A stretch of DNA of 31,949 nucleotides from Bacillota bacterium (GCA_023431385.1 JAEYWA010000173.1:1-31949), one strand, 5' to 3'; numbered from the stretch's first letter, positions 7,446 through 16,431 are shown. A program made the numbers and translations. The notes: generated from the letters alone by a model not told the origin.

Positions 7446-8496
7446 TTATGGAGTTACTCGGTTCATATCTCTTGGGAACAAACATGCATTTCTCACATTA
7501 CTATGCCCAAGGATCTTCATTGTGAGTCTCTCTAGCCCAGCTCCCAATCCGTCGTGTGGGGGAATACCACTTTTGTGAACCAGAAAATATGATTCGAATT
7601 CTTCAGGGTTCATGCCCCGTTTAACCATTTTTCAACCTGCTCATTGTAGTCATGAATTCGCTGTCCGCCTGTAGTCACCTCAAGACCGTTATACAGCAAG
7701 TCAAAACTAAGGGTATAGTCAGGGGCATTCTTGTCCTCCATCGCATAAAAAGGTCGCTTGGAAGAAGGATAGTGGGTTACAAAGATGAAGTCGCTGTAGA
7801 ACTTCTTCTTAGCATACTCACAAAGCAATTGCTCTTCCTCAGGTTCAAAGTCATGGTAATCTGTTATCTTCCTCCTAAACTCGTTAGCAACGATATTCTT
7901 TGCATCCATAAATTTAACAGCAGGAATAGACTCAATCTGAGGAACTTTTACATTTAATAACCCAAGCTCGTTACAGTATTCTGTATCTAATAGTTTGAAC
8001 ATATACTTTAACATCCCGGTCTCCATTTGCATAATTTCTTCGAAGTAATTAATAAAGCTCATTTCAAAGTCCATACTAACATATTCATTTAAATGTCTGG
8101 ATGTATCGTGCTGCACGGTATACCGGAGCAACCTCAAATACTCTCTCATACACTCCCACCATCGTTTATTTATAGAACTGTGGGCTCTGTGCCAAATATA
8201 CCTGTTTACCAAAGTAATCAAGTTTGAATATGTTAGCTCCCCCTTCTGCACCTGCGAATACAATCTTAGGGGGTTCTGATTTCGGTGAAATTTTGCTTCA
8301 GAAGATACTCTCTAAATCCCCTGACTATACCTTCCTGAACCTTAAATATGGCTCTTTCACGTGGATTTCTGAGTGATATCGGACGATACGTTAAATTTGT
8401 ATCTAGTGGGATATCAAGTTTCTTCTTGTTGATTACAACAGGAAGGCACTCCGCTGGTTTTGATAGTAGTCTAATGTTGATAATATGGATTTCAAT
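7446..8496 (-). pseudogene. aspS: Degraded aspartate--tRNA(Asn) ligase (non-discriminating AspRS)
   Basis: When frames are joined, the minus strand reads as the class II synthetase core: KPAECLPVVINKKKLD (end of the OB fold), SLRNPRERAIFKVQEGIVRG, GAEGGANIFKLDYFGKQVYL, QSPQFYK, VYERVFEVAPVYRA, HDTSRHLNEYVSMDFEMSF, the GGQRIHDY motif and GLERLTMKILG with the native end FPRDMNRVTP. At least four lesions are visible: a frameshift after EIRTP near 8272, a Gln-to-stop TAA at 8166-8168, a small deletion near 8111-8116 and a base lost from an A-run near 7626. About 100 N-terminal residues are absent, with a stop just upstream. It cannot make an enzyme; a working copy must lie elsewhere if the pathway is used. 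Confidence 0.9.
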
Positions 8497-8576
8497 TTAT
8501 TAGAAAGTCGCCTATTATAGGAGTAAGATGTCAGTATGCAGGTTTAGAGTGGCATCTATGTTAAAGAAATTAATGT

Positions 8577-9755
8577 TCATACTATATTTTTGTAAATGTA
8601 TTTACCCTTAAGGTAGTTTCGTAAATCGTCTAAAAAATTCTGAGTATCTTTGCATCCAGGTGCATTAGTAAGGATAATTATTGCAGAATTCAATTCTTTA
8701 AATATCATAACATTGGAGTAGAAAGTACCCTCACTACCATAATGATAAAAGATTGTTCCATTATCAGATTCATTATACCATCCCATTGCATATTTCGGAA
8801 TACCACTAAGTAGGTATTTGCATGTCTGAGAAGTTATATACCCATCCCTTCCGTTAAGCCCTTCAAGATAAACGTTAACATACTTAGCCATATCCTTAAC
8901 TGATATATTTATGTTTCCTGCCGGAGATGATATTGTGTCAATAAAACGAGTATAGTTCTCTGGTGATACTGGTATCCTTTTACCAAACCAACCCACTTCA
9001 TGTCCCCAAGGCTGTTCACTATCAGTAGCATTAGGATTACCAAAACTAATTGAAATACCTATGTCATTAGCAGTTTCCATTGCTAAATCTTCCCACGATT
9101 TCCTGGCTACCTTTTCCAACATTATTCCCGCTATACTATACCCAGAATTAGCATAATTTATATCAATACCTTTTATTGGTGGAAGAGTAAGTACATATTT
9201 ACAGAATTCCATTCTTCTTTCTTGCTCATTTCCAGTGAAATTAGGTATATTTGTATGAATAACCTTCTTAGAAGCCTTATCGACTTTTCCGATAAACGTA
9301 TTCAAGGGTTGTAATGATGTCTTGTGGGAAAGCAAATCTTTCAAAGTTATAGAATAATATGCTTGGTTCGAATTTTTTTTCCATTCAGGAAATAAATCAA
9401 AGAGTTTTGTATCCCATCTTATAAGTCCTTTCTCAACTAATTTTGAAGCAATTAAAGAGGTATAAGATTTGCCACAGGAACCAATTTGAAATTTATCCTC
9501 AATAGTAACTTTCTTATCAGAACCTTCAAAAATATACCCTGATGAATTTATTTCAATAGTTTTACCATCTTTTATGATGCAATATGTGACACCTGGAATT
9601 CTGTAATACCTTTGTAGACCTTCAACACCAATTTTTTTAACAGCATTAAATTGTAAAGGCTTTTTGTCCTGAATACAATATTGATTCAATAAGAATATTA
9701 CTCCAAGAGAAACTAACAATAACAGACAAATAATATAAATCAGTTTTTTCTTCAT
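8577..9755 (-). CDS. Membrane-anchored serine hydrolase of the class C beta-lactamase/PBP-like family
   Basis: A 392-residue protein with a hydrophobic N-terminus (about residues 4-24) acting as an uncleaved anchor or signal; the nearby Cys27 lacks a lipobox. The catalytic set is present: SxxK at Ser93-Lys96 (SCGK), YxN at Tyr201-Asn203 (YANSG) and an HxG box at His338-Gly340 (HYGSEG). Family members act outside the cell as D-Ala-D-Ala carboxypeptidases, esterases or peptidases; few are true beta-lactamases, so resistance should not be assumed. The ATG has AAAGGA upstream. It is monocistronic, between the aspS pseudogene and a yyaL fragment. Confidence 0.9.
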   Translation of the reverse strand: MKKKLIYIICLLLLVSLGVIFLLNQYCIQDKKPLQFNAVKKIGVEGLQRYYRIPGVTYCIIKDGKTIEINSSGYIFEGSDKKVTIEDKFQIGSCGKSYTSLIASKLVEKGLIRWDTKLFDLFPEWKKNSNQAYYSITLKDLLSHKTSLQPLNTFIGKVDKASKKVIHTNIPNFTGNEQERRMEFCKYVLTLPPIKGIDINYANSGYSIAGIMLEKVARKSWEDLAMETANDIGISISFGNPNATDSEQPWGHEVGWFGKRIPVSPENYTRFIDTISSPAGNINISVKDMAKYVNVYLEGLNGRDGYITSQTCKYLLSGIPKYAMGWYNESDNGTIFYHYGSEGTFYSNVMIFKELNSAIIILTNAPGCKDTQNFLDDLRNYLKGKYIYKNIV

Positions 9756-9796
9756 AACTATCCTTTACAAAATAATATAAAAAGTATTTTGCCAAC

Positions 9797-9825
9797 ATGT
9801 TATATTATGGAATTTAATAAGTCAA
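9797..9825 (-). promoter_or_regulatory. Probable promoter of the serine hydrolase gene
   Basis: TTGACT (9820-9825) and TAACAT (9797-9802) on the minus strand with 17 bp between, about 40 bp before the start codon. The -10 match is only moderate. Confidence 0.5.
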
Positions 9826-9972
9826 GTAAGGATTAAGATAAACAACTTATTTATTTGCTAAGTGTCAATAAAGCAATTCCATTATACTGAATTAGCAGAT
9901 ATTATTAATACATTTGCTAAAGAAGGAAAGACTAAATAGTATATGCTATACTTAAATCGAAAGGATTAAACA

Positions 9973-10161
9973 ATGACTAAGCGCAAATATACCAACAAAC
10001 TAATTAAAGAAAAATCCCCTTACCTTCTCCAGCACGCCCACAATCCGGTCGACTGGTATCCATGGGGGCCTGAGGCCTTCTCTAGGGCGGTTGGCGAGGA
10101 CAAACCCATATTTCTTTCCATAGGCTATTCGACTTGCCACTGGTGCCATGTCGGCATATAA
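9973..10161 (+). pseudogene. Truncated duplicate of the yyaL 5' end
   Basis: The first 179 nt match 11553-11731 at all but four positions and encode the N-terminus of a YyaL-type protein up to TCHWCHV, including the thioredoxin-like CxxC. After GCCATGT the similarity stops and the frame ends two codons later, giving 62 residues instead of 673. It keeps a start codon and an AAAGGA site, so a mini-protein could still be made. Of the four differences two are silent and two change residues (His4 to Arg, Asn12 to Lys relative to the intact copy). This is a recent partial duplication. Confidence 0.85.
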
Positions 10162-10169
10162 CAGCAATT

Positions 10170-10559
10170 TTAATCCTCAATATTTTTGAATTTATTACTC
10201 GTTGATGGAATTGAAACTATAATGAATGCCACTGTTATAACTGTAAGTACCGAAAACATGATAGTCATAGGTAACCCGCCTTTTTGAGTATAATACCCAT
10301 TTGCGGTTAGTAATGAATAGAAGAGCATACCCATAGATAGATAATATATTTTTGATGCCCAACTCTTATTTTTTAGTAAACCGTAACCACCTATAATCAA
10401 AGTTATTGCTGTAGTAAACTCATTTACTAAGTGAAATGAAATATCGATAGGCTTATTGTTTAACTCCTCAATCTGACCTGTGAGGAAAAGCAACCCCCAA
10501 AGGCCAATAATACTAAATCCAACAAAAACGGAATAGACAGAGCGAATTTTGTTTAACAT
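10170..10559 (-). CDS. Small four-helix membrane protein, function unknown
   Basis: Hydrophobic protein of about 129 residues with four likely membrane spans (VYSVFVGFSIIGLWGLLFL, FTTAITLIIGGYGLL, IYYLSMGMLFYSLLTA and IMFSVLTVITVAFIIVSI) and a short charged tail. I prefer the ATG at 10557-10559 because AGAGGGGG stands at the right distance; an in-frame ATG at 10580 overlaps that site. It ends 8 bp from the convergent yyaL fragment. It probably forms an operon with the broken small membrane gene just upstream. No family is recognised. Confidence 0.7.
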   Translation of the reverse strand: MLNKIRSVYSVFVGFSIIGLWGLLFLTGQIEELNNKPIDISFHLVNEFTTAITLIIGGYGLLKNKSWASKIYYLSMGMLFYSLLTANGYYTQKGGLPMTIMFSVLTVITVAFIIVSIPSTSNKFKNIED

Positions 10560-10763
10560 ACATATATTCCCCCTCTTCATTATTTATAAAAGAATGACTG
10601 ATTACCGAACAAATTGCGACAACAAGAAGAATTCCTAATGTCATATGCCCAGGTAGTGTTTTTCAAATAATTTACCTCCAAAATGGATTGCAAAGCCACA
10701 ACCAACAGTTAGCAATACTACAACCAATGTAATAATAGAAAAAATCAATGGTAAGTTCTTCAT
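10560..10763 (-). pseudogene. Frameshifted small two-span membrane protein gene
   Basis: The frame from the ATG at 10761-10763 encodes MKNLPLIFSIITLVVVLLTV and GCGFAIHFGGKLFEKH, then stops at 10641 after 40 residues. Another frame continues at that point with PGHMTLGILLVVAICSVISH and SFINNEEG. Adding one base near 10653 would join them into a protein of about 65 residues with two membrane spans. The join is persuasive because both halves are membrane-like and the second has no start. The 129-residue membrane gene follows directly. Confidence 0.5.
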
Positions 10764-10792
10764 AACCTCACCCACAAAAACTTTATAATGAA

Positions 10793-10821
10793 ATTATATG
10801 CTAAAGTAGATAGACTGTTAA
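10793..10821 (-). promoter_or_regulatory. Probable promoter of the small membrane protein genes
   Basis: TTAACA (10816-10821) and a perfect TATAAT (10793-10798) on the minus strand are 17 bp apart, 30 bp before the ATG at 10763. Confidence 0.65.
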
Positions 10822-10849
10822 GAGGAAAATGAATTAATGGATAATATAT

Positions 10850-10993
10850 TTAATACTTTAGGAAAAGATACAAAAGATATGCTTGACCAGCTATTTCATC
10901 AAGTGTAATATCATTATTAATATTCAGTTCGATATAATCAATAGATTGCTGTATCCTATGAAAGTAATCATTTTTGTTATCATATGAATGGCT
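10850..10993 (-). pseudogene. Fragment of an AraC-family regulator gene
   Basis: The minus strand reads DYFHRIQQSIDYIELNINND then ITLDEIAGQAYL, the N-terminal entry to an AraC-type double HTH (compare the common RIQKAIDYIE...ITLEDIAKKAYFS line). It then runs into unrelated codons and a stop. An in-frame stop also lies just upstream. Only about 32 codons of homology remain and no second HTH is present, so this is gene debris. Confidence 0.6.
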
Positions 10994-11099
10994 TTAATTC
11001 AACTTATTGGCTGTGAAGTCTACTGTTGAGCAAACAGTATCCTTTATTACTTCTTGGCTATACTAAGCATATCTTAAACATAGAAAGGAGTTGATGCCC

Positions 11100-11245
11100 A
11101 TGACAACTAACTCGAAATTACCCAATAGATTAGCTAATGAAAAAACGCTATATTTATTACAACATGCTTATAATCCAGTTAACTAGTTTCTATGGTGTGA
11201 AGAGGCATTTCAGGAGCGAAAGCAGAGGATAAGCCTTTTTCTCGC
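11100..11245 (+). pseudogene. Older, diverged remnant of a yyaL 5' end
   Basis: The ATG has a good GAAAGGAG site. The frame encodes PNRLANEKTLYLLQHAYNPV as in YyaL, then hits TAG at 11184-11186 where the family has Trp. Beyond it FLWCEEAF and, after a frameshift, AKAEDKPF still align with the family. The divergence from the other two copies is large, so this is an independent and older fragment. Nothing of the rest of the gene remains. Confidence 0.8.
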
Positions 11246-11552
11246 CGAGTTATCGCCCATGCAGGGCAAACTAAAAAACGAGAAAAACAGGCTATAATTA
11301 CCCAGTTTCTCTCATTTTACACTTTAAAATATTAGTTTCATATTACCTTGCATCACAATTTTGATACACTTTTATTCATACTTAGAATATTAAAATAAAT
11401 AAAAAAATCAACTCCTTTCCACAAAATTTGACCATTTTATCCTAATATTACACTTTTTATATGATAATAACATCTTTAATAATAATTATACTATTGGTCT
11501 CATATGGAAAAGATATAAGGAATACATGTTACACTAAAAGAAAGGAAATAAA
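11246..11552. other. AT-rich gap before yyaL
   Basis: No gene is seen. Sequence after 11290 is very AT-rich. TTGGTC near 11494 and TATAAG near 11514 are only 14 bp apart, so no promoter is called with confidence. The yyaL promoter must lie here or further upstream. Confidence 0.4.
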
Positions 11553-13574
11553 ATGACTAAGCACAAATATACCAACAAACTAATTAATGAAAAATCCCCT
11601 TACCTTCTCCAGCACGCCCACAATCCGGTCGACTGGTATCCATGGGGGCCTGAGGCCTTCTCTAGGGCGGTTGGCGAGGACAAACCCATATTTCTTTCCA
11701 TAGGCTATTCAACTTGCCATTGGTGCCATGTAATGGAACGTGAATCCTTTGAGGATGAAGAAGTTGCCCAGCTTCTGAATAAACACTTTATAAGCATTAA
11801 AGTTGACCGAGAGGAACGTCCGGACATAGACAGCATATACATGTCGGTATGCCAATCACTTACAGGCCATGGCGGATGGCCTTTAACTGTGTTCCTCACT
11901 CCTGACAAGCATCCGTTTTTTGCAGGCACTTATTTTCCAAAGGGCGACAGTAGAGGTATGATGGGTTTGATAAACCTGCTCCAAACTGTGAATAATGCTT
12001 GGCAAAGTAAGCGGGACACCCTATTGGAGTCAGCCCGAGAAATTTTAGCCTTTCAAAAAACAGAAAAAGATTCAGCTGACGGTGTGATCAACGAAGCTGT
12101 GGTACATGATGCCTTCTCACGCCTTAAATACAGTTTTGACAGCACTTACGGCGGGTTTGGCAGAGCACCCAAATTCCCCACACCTCATAACTTGCTTTTT
12201 CTTCTGCGTTATTGGTTTAGTAGTAAAGAGCCCTATGCCCTGGAAATAGTTGAACAAACACTATCCTCAATGAAAAATGGTGGAATTTATGACCATATTG
12301 GCTACGGCTTCAGCAGGTACTCAACTGACAAGAAGTGGCTGGCACCTCATTTTGAAAAAATGCTTTATGATAACGCACTTCTTGCCCTTGCTTACGCCGA
12401 AGCTTTCAGCGCTACAGGAAGAACAGAATATTCTGAAACTGCTTCTGAAATACTGGAGTATGTTCTAAGAGATATGACTTCTGACGGAGGCGGTTTTTAT
12501 TCGGCTGAAGATGCCGACTCTGAGTGTGAAGAAGGAAAATTCTATACCTGGTCGGTGGACGAAATTGGAGAGGTTTTAGGTGAGTATGCCGAAGAATACT
12601 GCAGACTTTATGACATAACAAATAGAGGAAATTTTGAAGGTAGAAATATTCCAAACTTAATAGAAACCGGTACATTACCCGACGATAAGAAAGGTTTTAT
12701 GGAAAGCTGTCGCCGGAAACTGTACGAACACCGAGAAAAGCGTGTACACCCTTATAAGGATGATAAAATACTGACAGCATGGAATGGCTTGATGATAGCA
12801 GCGATGGCCTACTGCGGCAGAGTGCTGAACGAGCCGAAGTATGTTACTGCCGCTCAAGCGTGTGCAGAATTTATTTTTAAAAAGCTAATAAGGTATGACG
12901 GACGCCTTCTTGCCAGATACCGTGACGGCGAAGCTGCTTTTAATGCATATCTTGAGGATTACTCTTATCTCGTCTGGGGTCTTCTTGAGCTATATGAAGC
13001 CACTTATAATGCGAAATTTCTAAAAAAAGCACTAAAGCTGAATGCTGATATGCTTGAACTTTTTGGTGAACAAGCTACCCCCGGCCTCTTTCTTTATGGG
13101 CATGATTCCGAAGAATTGATTACCCGTCCTAAAGAAAGTTATGACGGTGCAATCCCCTCAGGCAATTCCGCCGCAGTAATGAATCTGCTGCGTATTGCAC
13201 GACTAACTGGCAGGCACGAGCTGGAGGATAAGGCTAAAGAAATTCTGGACTATTTCAGTGAAGAGATTGAAGCGGCTCCTACAGGCCATAGTTATATGCT
13301 CTGCGCTTATTTGTATCTGATTTCCAATAGGGCATCAGAGGTTGTAATTGTAGGGAAAACAAACAGTGAAATGCTAAAAACCTATAACAGTCTTTATAGC
13401 CCTTTTTCAGTCTCAATAGCAAATATTACTCCTGAACTTCTGAATCTGGTACCGTTTATTTCAGACTACAAGGAACAGGACGGCAAACCAACTGCATATG
13501 TCTGCAGAAACTTCGAATGTTCCGCTCCTGTTACAGATCCCAAGTCACTTGCAGATATGATTTTGGCAAACTAA
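11553..13574 (+). CDS. YyaL-type thioredoxin-domain protein (DUF255, SSP411 family)
   Basis: Full-length cytosolic protein of 673 residues. Residues about 1-165 are the DUF255 thioredoxin-like domain with CHWC at 55-58, in the family line GYSTCHWCHVM. It is followed by the ERPDIDSIYM and GGWPLTVFLTPD segments. The rest is an alpha/alpha six-barrel like N-acylglucosamine 2-epimerases and glycoside hydrolases (GGFGRAPKFPTPHNLLFLLR, GGIYDHIGYGFSRYSTD, WLAPHFEKMLYDNALL). Widely conserved (human SPATA20), but no reaction is firmly established; a redox or sugar-modifying role is often suggested. Start has AAGGAA 8 nt upstream. Two partial copies of its 5' end lie upstream. Confidence 0.92.
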   Translation: MTKHKYTNKLINEKSPYLLQHAHNPVDWYPWGPEAFSRAVGEDKPIFLSIGYSTCHWCHVMERESFEDEEVAQLLNKHFISIKVDREERPDIDSIYMSVCQSLTGHGGWPLTVFLTPDKHPFFAGTYFPKGDSRGMMGLINLLQTVNNAWQSKRDTLLESAREILAFQKTEKDSADGVINEAVVHDAFSRLKYSFDSTYGGFGRAPKFPTPHNLLFLLRYWFSSKEPYALEIVEQTLSSMKNGGIYDHIGYGFSRYSTDKKWLAPHFEKMLYDNALLALAYAEAFSATGRTEYSETASEILEYVLRDMTSDGGGFYSAEDADSECEEGKFYTWSVDEIGEVLGEYAEEYCRLYDITNRGNFEGRNIPNLIETGTLPDDKKGFMESCRRKLYEHREKRVHPYKDDKILTAWNGLMIAAMAYCGRVLNEPKYVTAAQACAEFIFKKLIRYDGRLLARYRDGEAAFNAYLEDYSYLVWGLLELYEATYNAKFLKKALKLNADMLELFGEQATPGLFLYGHDSEELITRPKESYDGAIPSGNSAAVMNLLRIARLTGRHELEDKAKEILDYFSEEIEAAPTGHSYMLCAYLYLISNRASEVVIVGKTNSEMLKTYNSLYSPFSVSIANITPELLNLVPFISDYKEQDGKPTAYVCRNFECSAPVTDPKSLADMILAN

Positions 13575-13577
13575 TAT

Positions 13578-13613
13578 AAGCTCCGTGATACCAGCTTATG
13601 TTTCACGGAGCTT
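13578..13613 (+). terminator. Terminator hairpin after yyaL
   Basis: Perfect 11-bp arms AAGCTCCGTGA / TCACGGAGCTT with a 14-nt loop start right after the yyaL stop. The T-run is short. The hairpin separates yyaL from the convergent tldE gene and may serve both. Confidence 0.7.
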
Positions 13614-13684
13614 TGCCGTTACACAGGATGCATTTTTAACTTAAGGGCTATCTGCTTTATCTCTTCAATATAACGCCTTAAGGT

Positions 13685-14914
13685 CTAAATTTTACTCACC
13701 TTCATATCCATAAACATGGCTTTAATTCCGCCCAGCGGCCAGATTTCATCTTTTGATACGCCTCTGAAGCTGTTTCCATACATGTCGAATACATTTGAGG
13801 ATACCTGCAGTTCTGGAAGTCTGCCGATTAATTTCTCACCATCAAACAAATAGGCCAGCTGTACCGGTGATGCAAAGTTTCCATCGGGTGTGAAATCTCC
13901 GCCTGATGCCACCAGAACAACAATTCCCTTATCACCCGCCAGCAGCTCTTTTGCCGTTTTCTCGCATTCCTTAACCTTAAGTCTGGCAAACCCAGGTTGG
14001 GGTGTACTGTCATAGTCACTTACAGCACTTCCTGTATGAGGCAAATTATATAGAGACGAAAACTTCTTATCTGTATTGGCAGCTCTCAAAACACCGTTTT
14101 CTATTAGCGGGAATCTAAAGTTTTCATTAATTGTTCCTTCGGCATCAAAAAATGGAGTCAGACAGGTATCATCAGGATTCATTGAGTTAAATAGAGTAAA
14201 GTTCTCACTAAAAATCTTTTGACCAAGTTTCCCCGAAAACAATGAGGACCCCGTAGCGAAATCTCGGCCGTTAAGGTCTGTCAAAAACTTAATCAATGGA
14301 GTATAATCCATGCTCAGAAAGACAACCGGATAAATTCCCTCTGTAAGGTCAACAGTATTCCGATAGGCACTTAATATACTGTCAGCTATAATAATAAAGT
14401 CTTTTTTTTCATATTTTCTGTCCTGAAAAACTATATAACCATCCATTATATTTGAAGAAACCTTCTCTTTAAAAACCAGAGAGAAATCTACAGCACTGTC
14501 CCTATAGGATAGCTTTAGATTATTCTCATTTTCAAGGGTAATATTGACAGAATCCAGATTGACTTTGTTAGAAAAAATAAAGTCACTGTGCTTTGTTCTC
14601 AGATATTCCAGCGCAGCTTCCACTTCATCTATCAAACTATCCTTCGGGAAGATATCTTTCATGAGTTCAATTTTCTCCTCCCTGTTTGAACTTAATGCAT
14701 ATGGATATTCCACTTTTACGGAAAGAGCTTTTCTAGCTCTGCTTTCAAGCTCCTTCGGGTTATACCCTCCAATGGCTCCGGCTACGCCTATGGAACCGCC
14801 CTCAATAATACGCAGTCCGGTTTTTAATATGTCCTTGCCTCTTACAGATTCAATTCTGGAACCTGAAACATTTATTGAAGTCTGTTTACTCTTAATAGAA
14901 TATATTTCTCTCAT
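13685..14914 (-). CDS. TldE/PmbA-family protein (partner of TldD)
   Basis: 409-residue member of the TldD/PmbA family. The N-terminal part shows the family fold (SRIESVRGKDILKTGLRIIE). The C-terminal part has FSENFTLFNS, PHTGSA and LVASGGDFTPDGNFASPVQLAYLFDGEKLIG, as in TldE. It lacks the HExxxH zinc motif, so it should be the non-catalytic partner that with TldD forms a heterodimeric protease degrading unfolded peptides. The tldD-like gene ends 12 bp upstream. The ATG has a strong AAGGGGGGAG site. In E. coli TldD/E acts in microcin B17 maturation and CcdA degradation; no RiPP precursor is visible here. Confidence 0.9.
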   Translation of the reverse strand: MREIYSIKSKQTSINVSGSRIESVRGKDILKTGLRIIEGGSIGVAGAIGGYNPKELESRARKALSVKVEYPYALSSNREEKIELMKDIFPKDSLIDEVEAALEYLRTKHSDFIFSNKVNLDSVNITLENENNLKLSYRDSAVDFSLVFKEKVSSNIMDGYIVFQDRKYEKKDFIIIADSILSAYRNTVDLTEGIYPVVFLSMDYTPLIKFLTDLNGRDFATGSSLFSGKLGQKIFSENFTLFNSMNPDDTCLTPFFDAEGTINENFRFPLIENGVLRAANTDKKFSSLYNLPHTGSAVSDYDSTPQPGFARLKVKECEKTAKELLAGDKGIVVLVASGGDFTPDGNFASPVQLAYLFDGEKLIGRLPELQVSSNVFDMYGNSFRGVSKDEIWPLGGIKAMFMDMKVSKI

Positions 14915-14926
14915 GCCACTCCCCCC

Positions 14927-16264
14927 TTACTGAACATTAATATTGTTAACACGCACATACGGTCCGCCAAAACCTACGGGAAGAGGATACTGTTCCATCT
15001 TGCCACATCCTCCGGTTACAAAGGATAGAAGCTCCACCTCATTTGAAACCCCATCTATGTCGGTTAATGTCTTAAATACGTTGCCTGTAATGACAGAAAT
15101 GTTTACTGGTTCAGCTACTTTTCCATCCCTTATGATATATGCAAGTGATGGAGCTATGGTAAAAGTAGACATTCCCGAACCATGCTTTATAGTGTCTATA
15201 TATATTCCATTCTTAACCTTTCCAAAGAGCTCCTCCCTGGTCTCTGAACCGCTGCCGATATATGTAGTAGTCATTCTTACAATGGGCTCGTATTCAAAAT
15301 CCATCGCTCGGGCGTTTCCTGTCAACTCTTCTTCAAGAATAGCTCCGGTCGAGCCGCTGTGAAGTCTTCCGGTCAATACTCCATTTTTTATGAGGTATGT
15401 CTTTTTTGCACTTGTGCCTTCATCATCAAAAGGTGCAAAACCGTTTCCCGGTTCATTTCCATCATCGACTATGGTAAGAATGTCAGCTCCTACCTTTTTA
15501 CCCAGTGCCCACTCTTTCTTCATAGTCTCATCCCCCACCATGAAATCAGACTCGCTTTTATGACCAAAACTTTCATGGGCAAATACTCCTGCTGCAAGAG
15601 GGGATAGAACAACTGTATATATTCCTTTTTCAACCGGCTTGGCATTTAGTAGAAAATACTCACTTTCAGATATACGTTTTTGCAAATACTCCTTCTGTCC
15701 CAACAAAGCCTTAAAATCATCGGAGCCTTTCTGATAGGACTCCTGAAGCTTTTTCTCCCCTTCAGACATTGCAAAATCTATTGAAAATCCGCATCTCTGG
15801 GTATCGTATTTAATATCTGCTCCCTTACTTGAATAAAATTCCTTAACCTTTCTGCAATCAATATATCTGGCAATCCAGCTTTTTATATAACTGTTCCCAG
15901 CTATAACAGGAAACATATCCTTCAGCAGGTTGAGCTTATCCTCTTCAGATACTTTAGAAATATCCTTGTCTTTAAAACTAAAAAACTCGCCTTTGTTTAC
16001 TTCAAACTTTTTTATAATTGCATCCTCATTTATTCCAGGTTTGGGCTCAGCCATTTTGTTGAGTTTGTCAATTTCGTCCTGAATTTGCTCGATTTGTGAG
16101 GTCGATGAATATAACCATCTCTTACCATCGTACACTCTTACAAATGCAGCCTTGTAATTTCTTATTTTGTACTCGCTTATTTTACCTAATGTAAAAGTAA
16201 TATTTGATTCAAATACATCTTCAATTCTTACATCGGTATATAAATCCCTACGAAACTTAAACAC
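14927..16264 (-). CDS. TldD-family zinc metalloprotease
   Basis: 445 residues. The catalytic HExxxH is at His230-Glu231-His235 (AHESFGHKSE), and Cys420 in TGGCGK near the C-terminus fits the third zinc ligand of the family. Other family lines are AAGVFAHESFGH, DDEGTSAKKTYLIKNGVLTG and MTTTYIGSG. It starts at GTG (16262-16264) with GGGGTGAT upstream. It is the first gene of a two-gene operon with the TldE-like partner; together they form a closed protease chamber for short unfolded peptides in the cytoplasm. Confidence 0.92.
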   Translation of the reverse strand: MFKFRRDLYTDVRIEDVFESNITFTLGKISEYKIRNYKAAFVRVYDGKRWLYSSTSQIEQIQDEIDKLNKMAEPKPGINEDAIIKKFEVNKGEFFSFKDKDISKVSEEDKLNLLKDMFPVIAGNSYIKSWIARYIDCRKVKEFYSSKGADIKYDTQRCGFSIDFAMSEGEKKLQESYQKGSDDFKALLGQKEYLQKRISESEYFLLNAKPVEKGIYTVVLSPLAAGVFAHESFGHKSESDFMVGDETMKKEWALGKKVGADILTIVDDGNEPGNGFAPFDDEGTSAKKTYLIKNGVLTGRLHSGSTGAILEEELTGNARAMDFEYEPIVRMTTTYIGSGSETREELFGKVKNGIYIDTIKHGSGMSTFTIAPSLAYIIRDGKVAEPVNISVITGNVFKTLTDIDGVSNEVELLSFVTGGCGKMEQYPLPVGFGGPYVRVNNINVQ

Positions 16265-16300
16265 AATATCACCCCGATTTCTCTTATATTCATATCTAGA

Positions 16301-16329
16301 ATTGTACTACATTTTGATACCTATTCCAA
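16301..16329 (-). promoter_or_regulatory. Probable promoter of the tldD-tldE operon
   Basis: TTGGAA (16324-16329) and TACAAT (16301-16306) on the minus strand, 17 bp apart, about 37 bp before the GTG start. Confidence 0.6.
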
Positions 16330-16397
16330 TATCTGTTATTGAATACTACAAAGTAATACCTCCGTAATTCTTTTATACTATCCCAGATAATATAAAC

Positions 16398-16431
16398 AAA
16401 ACCCCGACGGGTGAAATCCCGACGGGGTTTT
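16398..16431 (-). terminator. Rho-independent terminator of pckG
   Basis: 14-bp arms AAAACCCCGACGGG / CCCGACGGGGTTTT with one mismatch and a 6-nt loop, followed on the minus strand by TTTTGTTTATATT. It lies 22 bp after the pckG stop. Confidence 0.9.

Noticed and set aside
3948..8496. Programmed frameshifting in the S-layer-like and aspS genes
   Set aside because: No slippery heptamer with a downstream stem is seen at the breaks, and the additional stops, deletion and truncation indicate decay instead.
8577..9755. True beta-lactamase (antibiotic resistance) call for the serine hydrolase
   Set aside because: The SxxK/YxN/HxG set is shared by esterases and carboxypeptidases. The membrane anchor and divergence give no support for drug hydrolysis.
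9868..9940. 25-codon + strand frame ending ELADIINTFAKEGKTK
   Set aside because: Protein-like but without a ribosome binding site or known homologue. It could be debris; the evidence is too thin to list.
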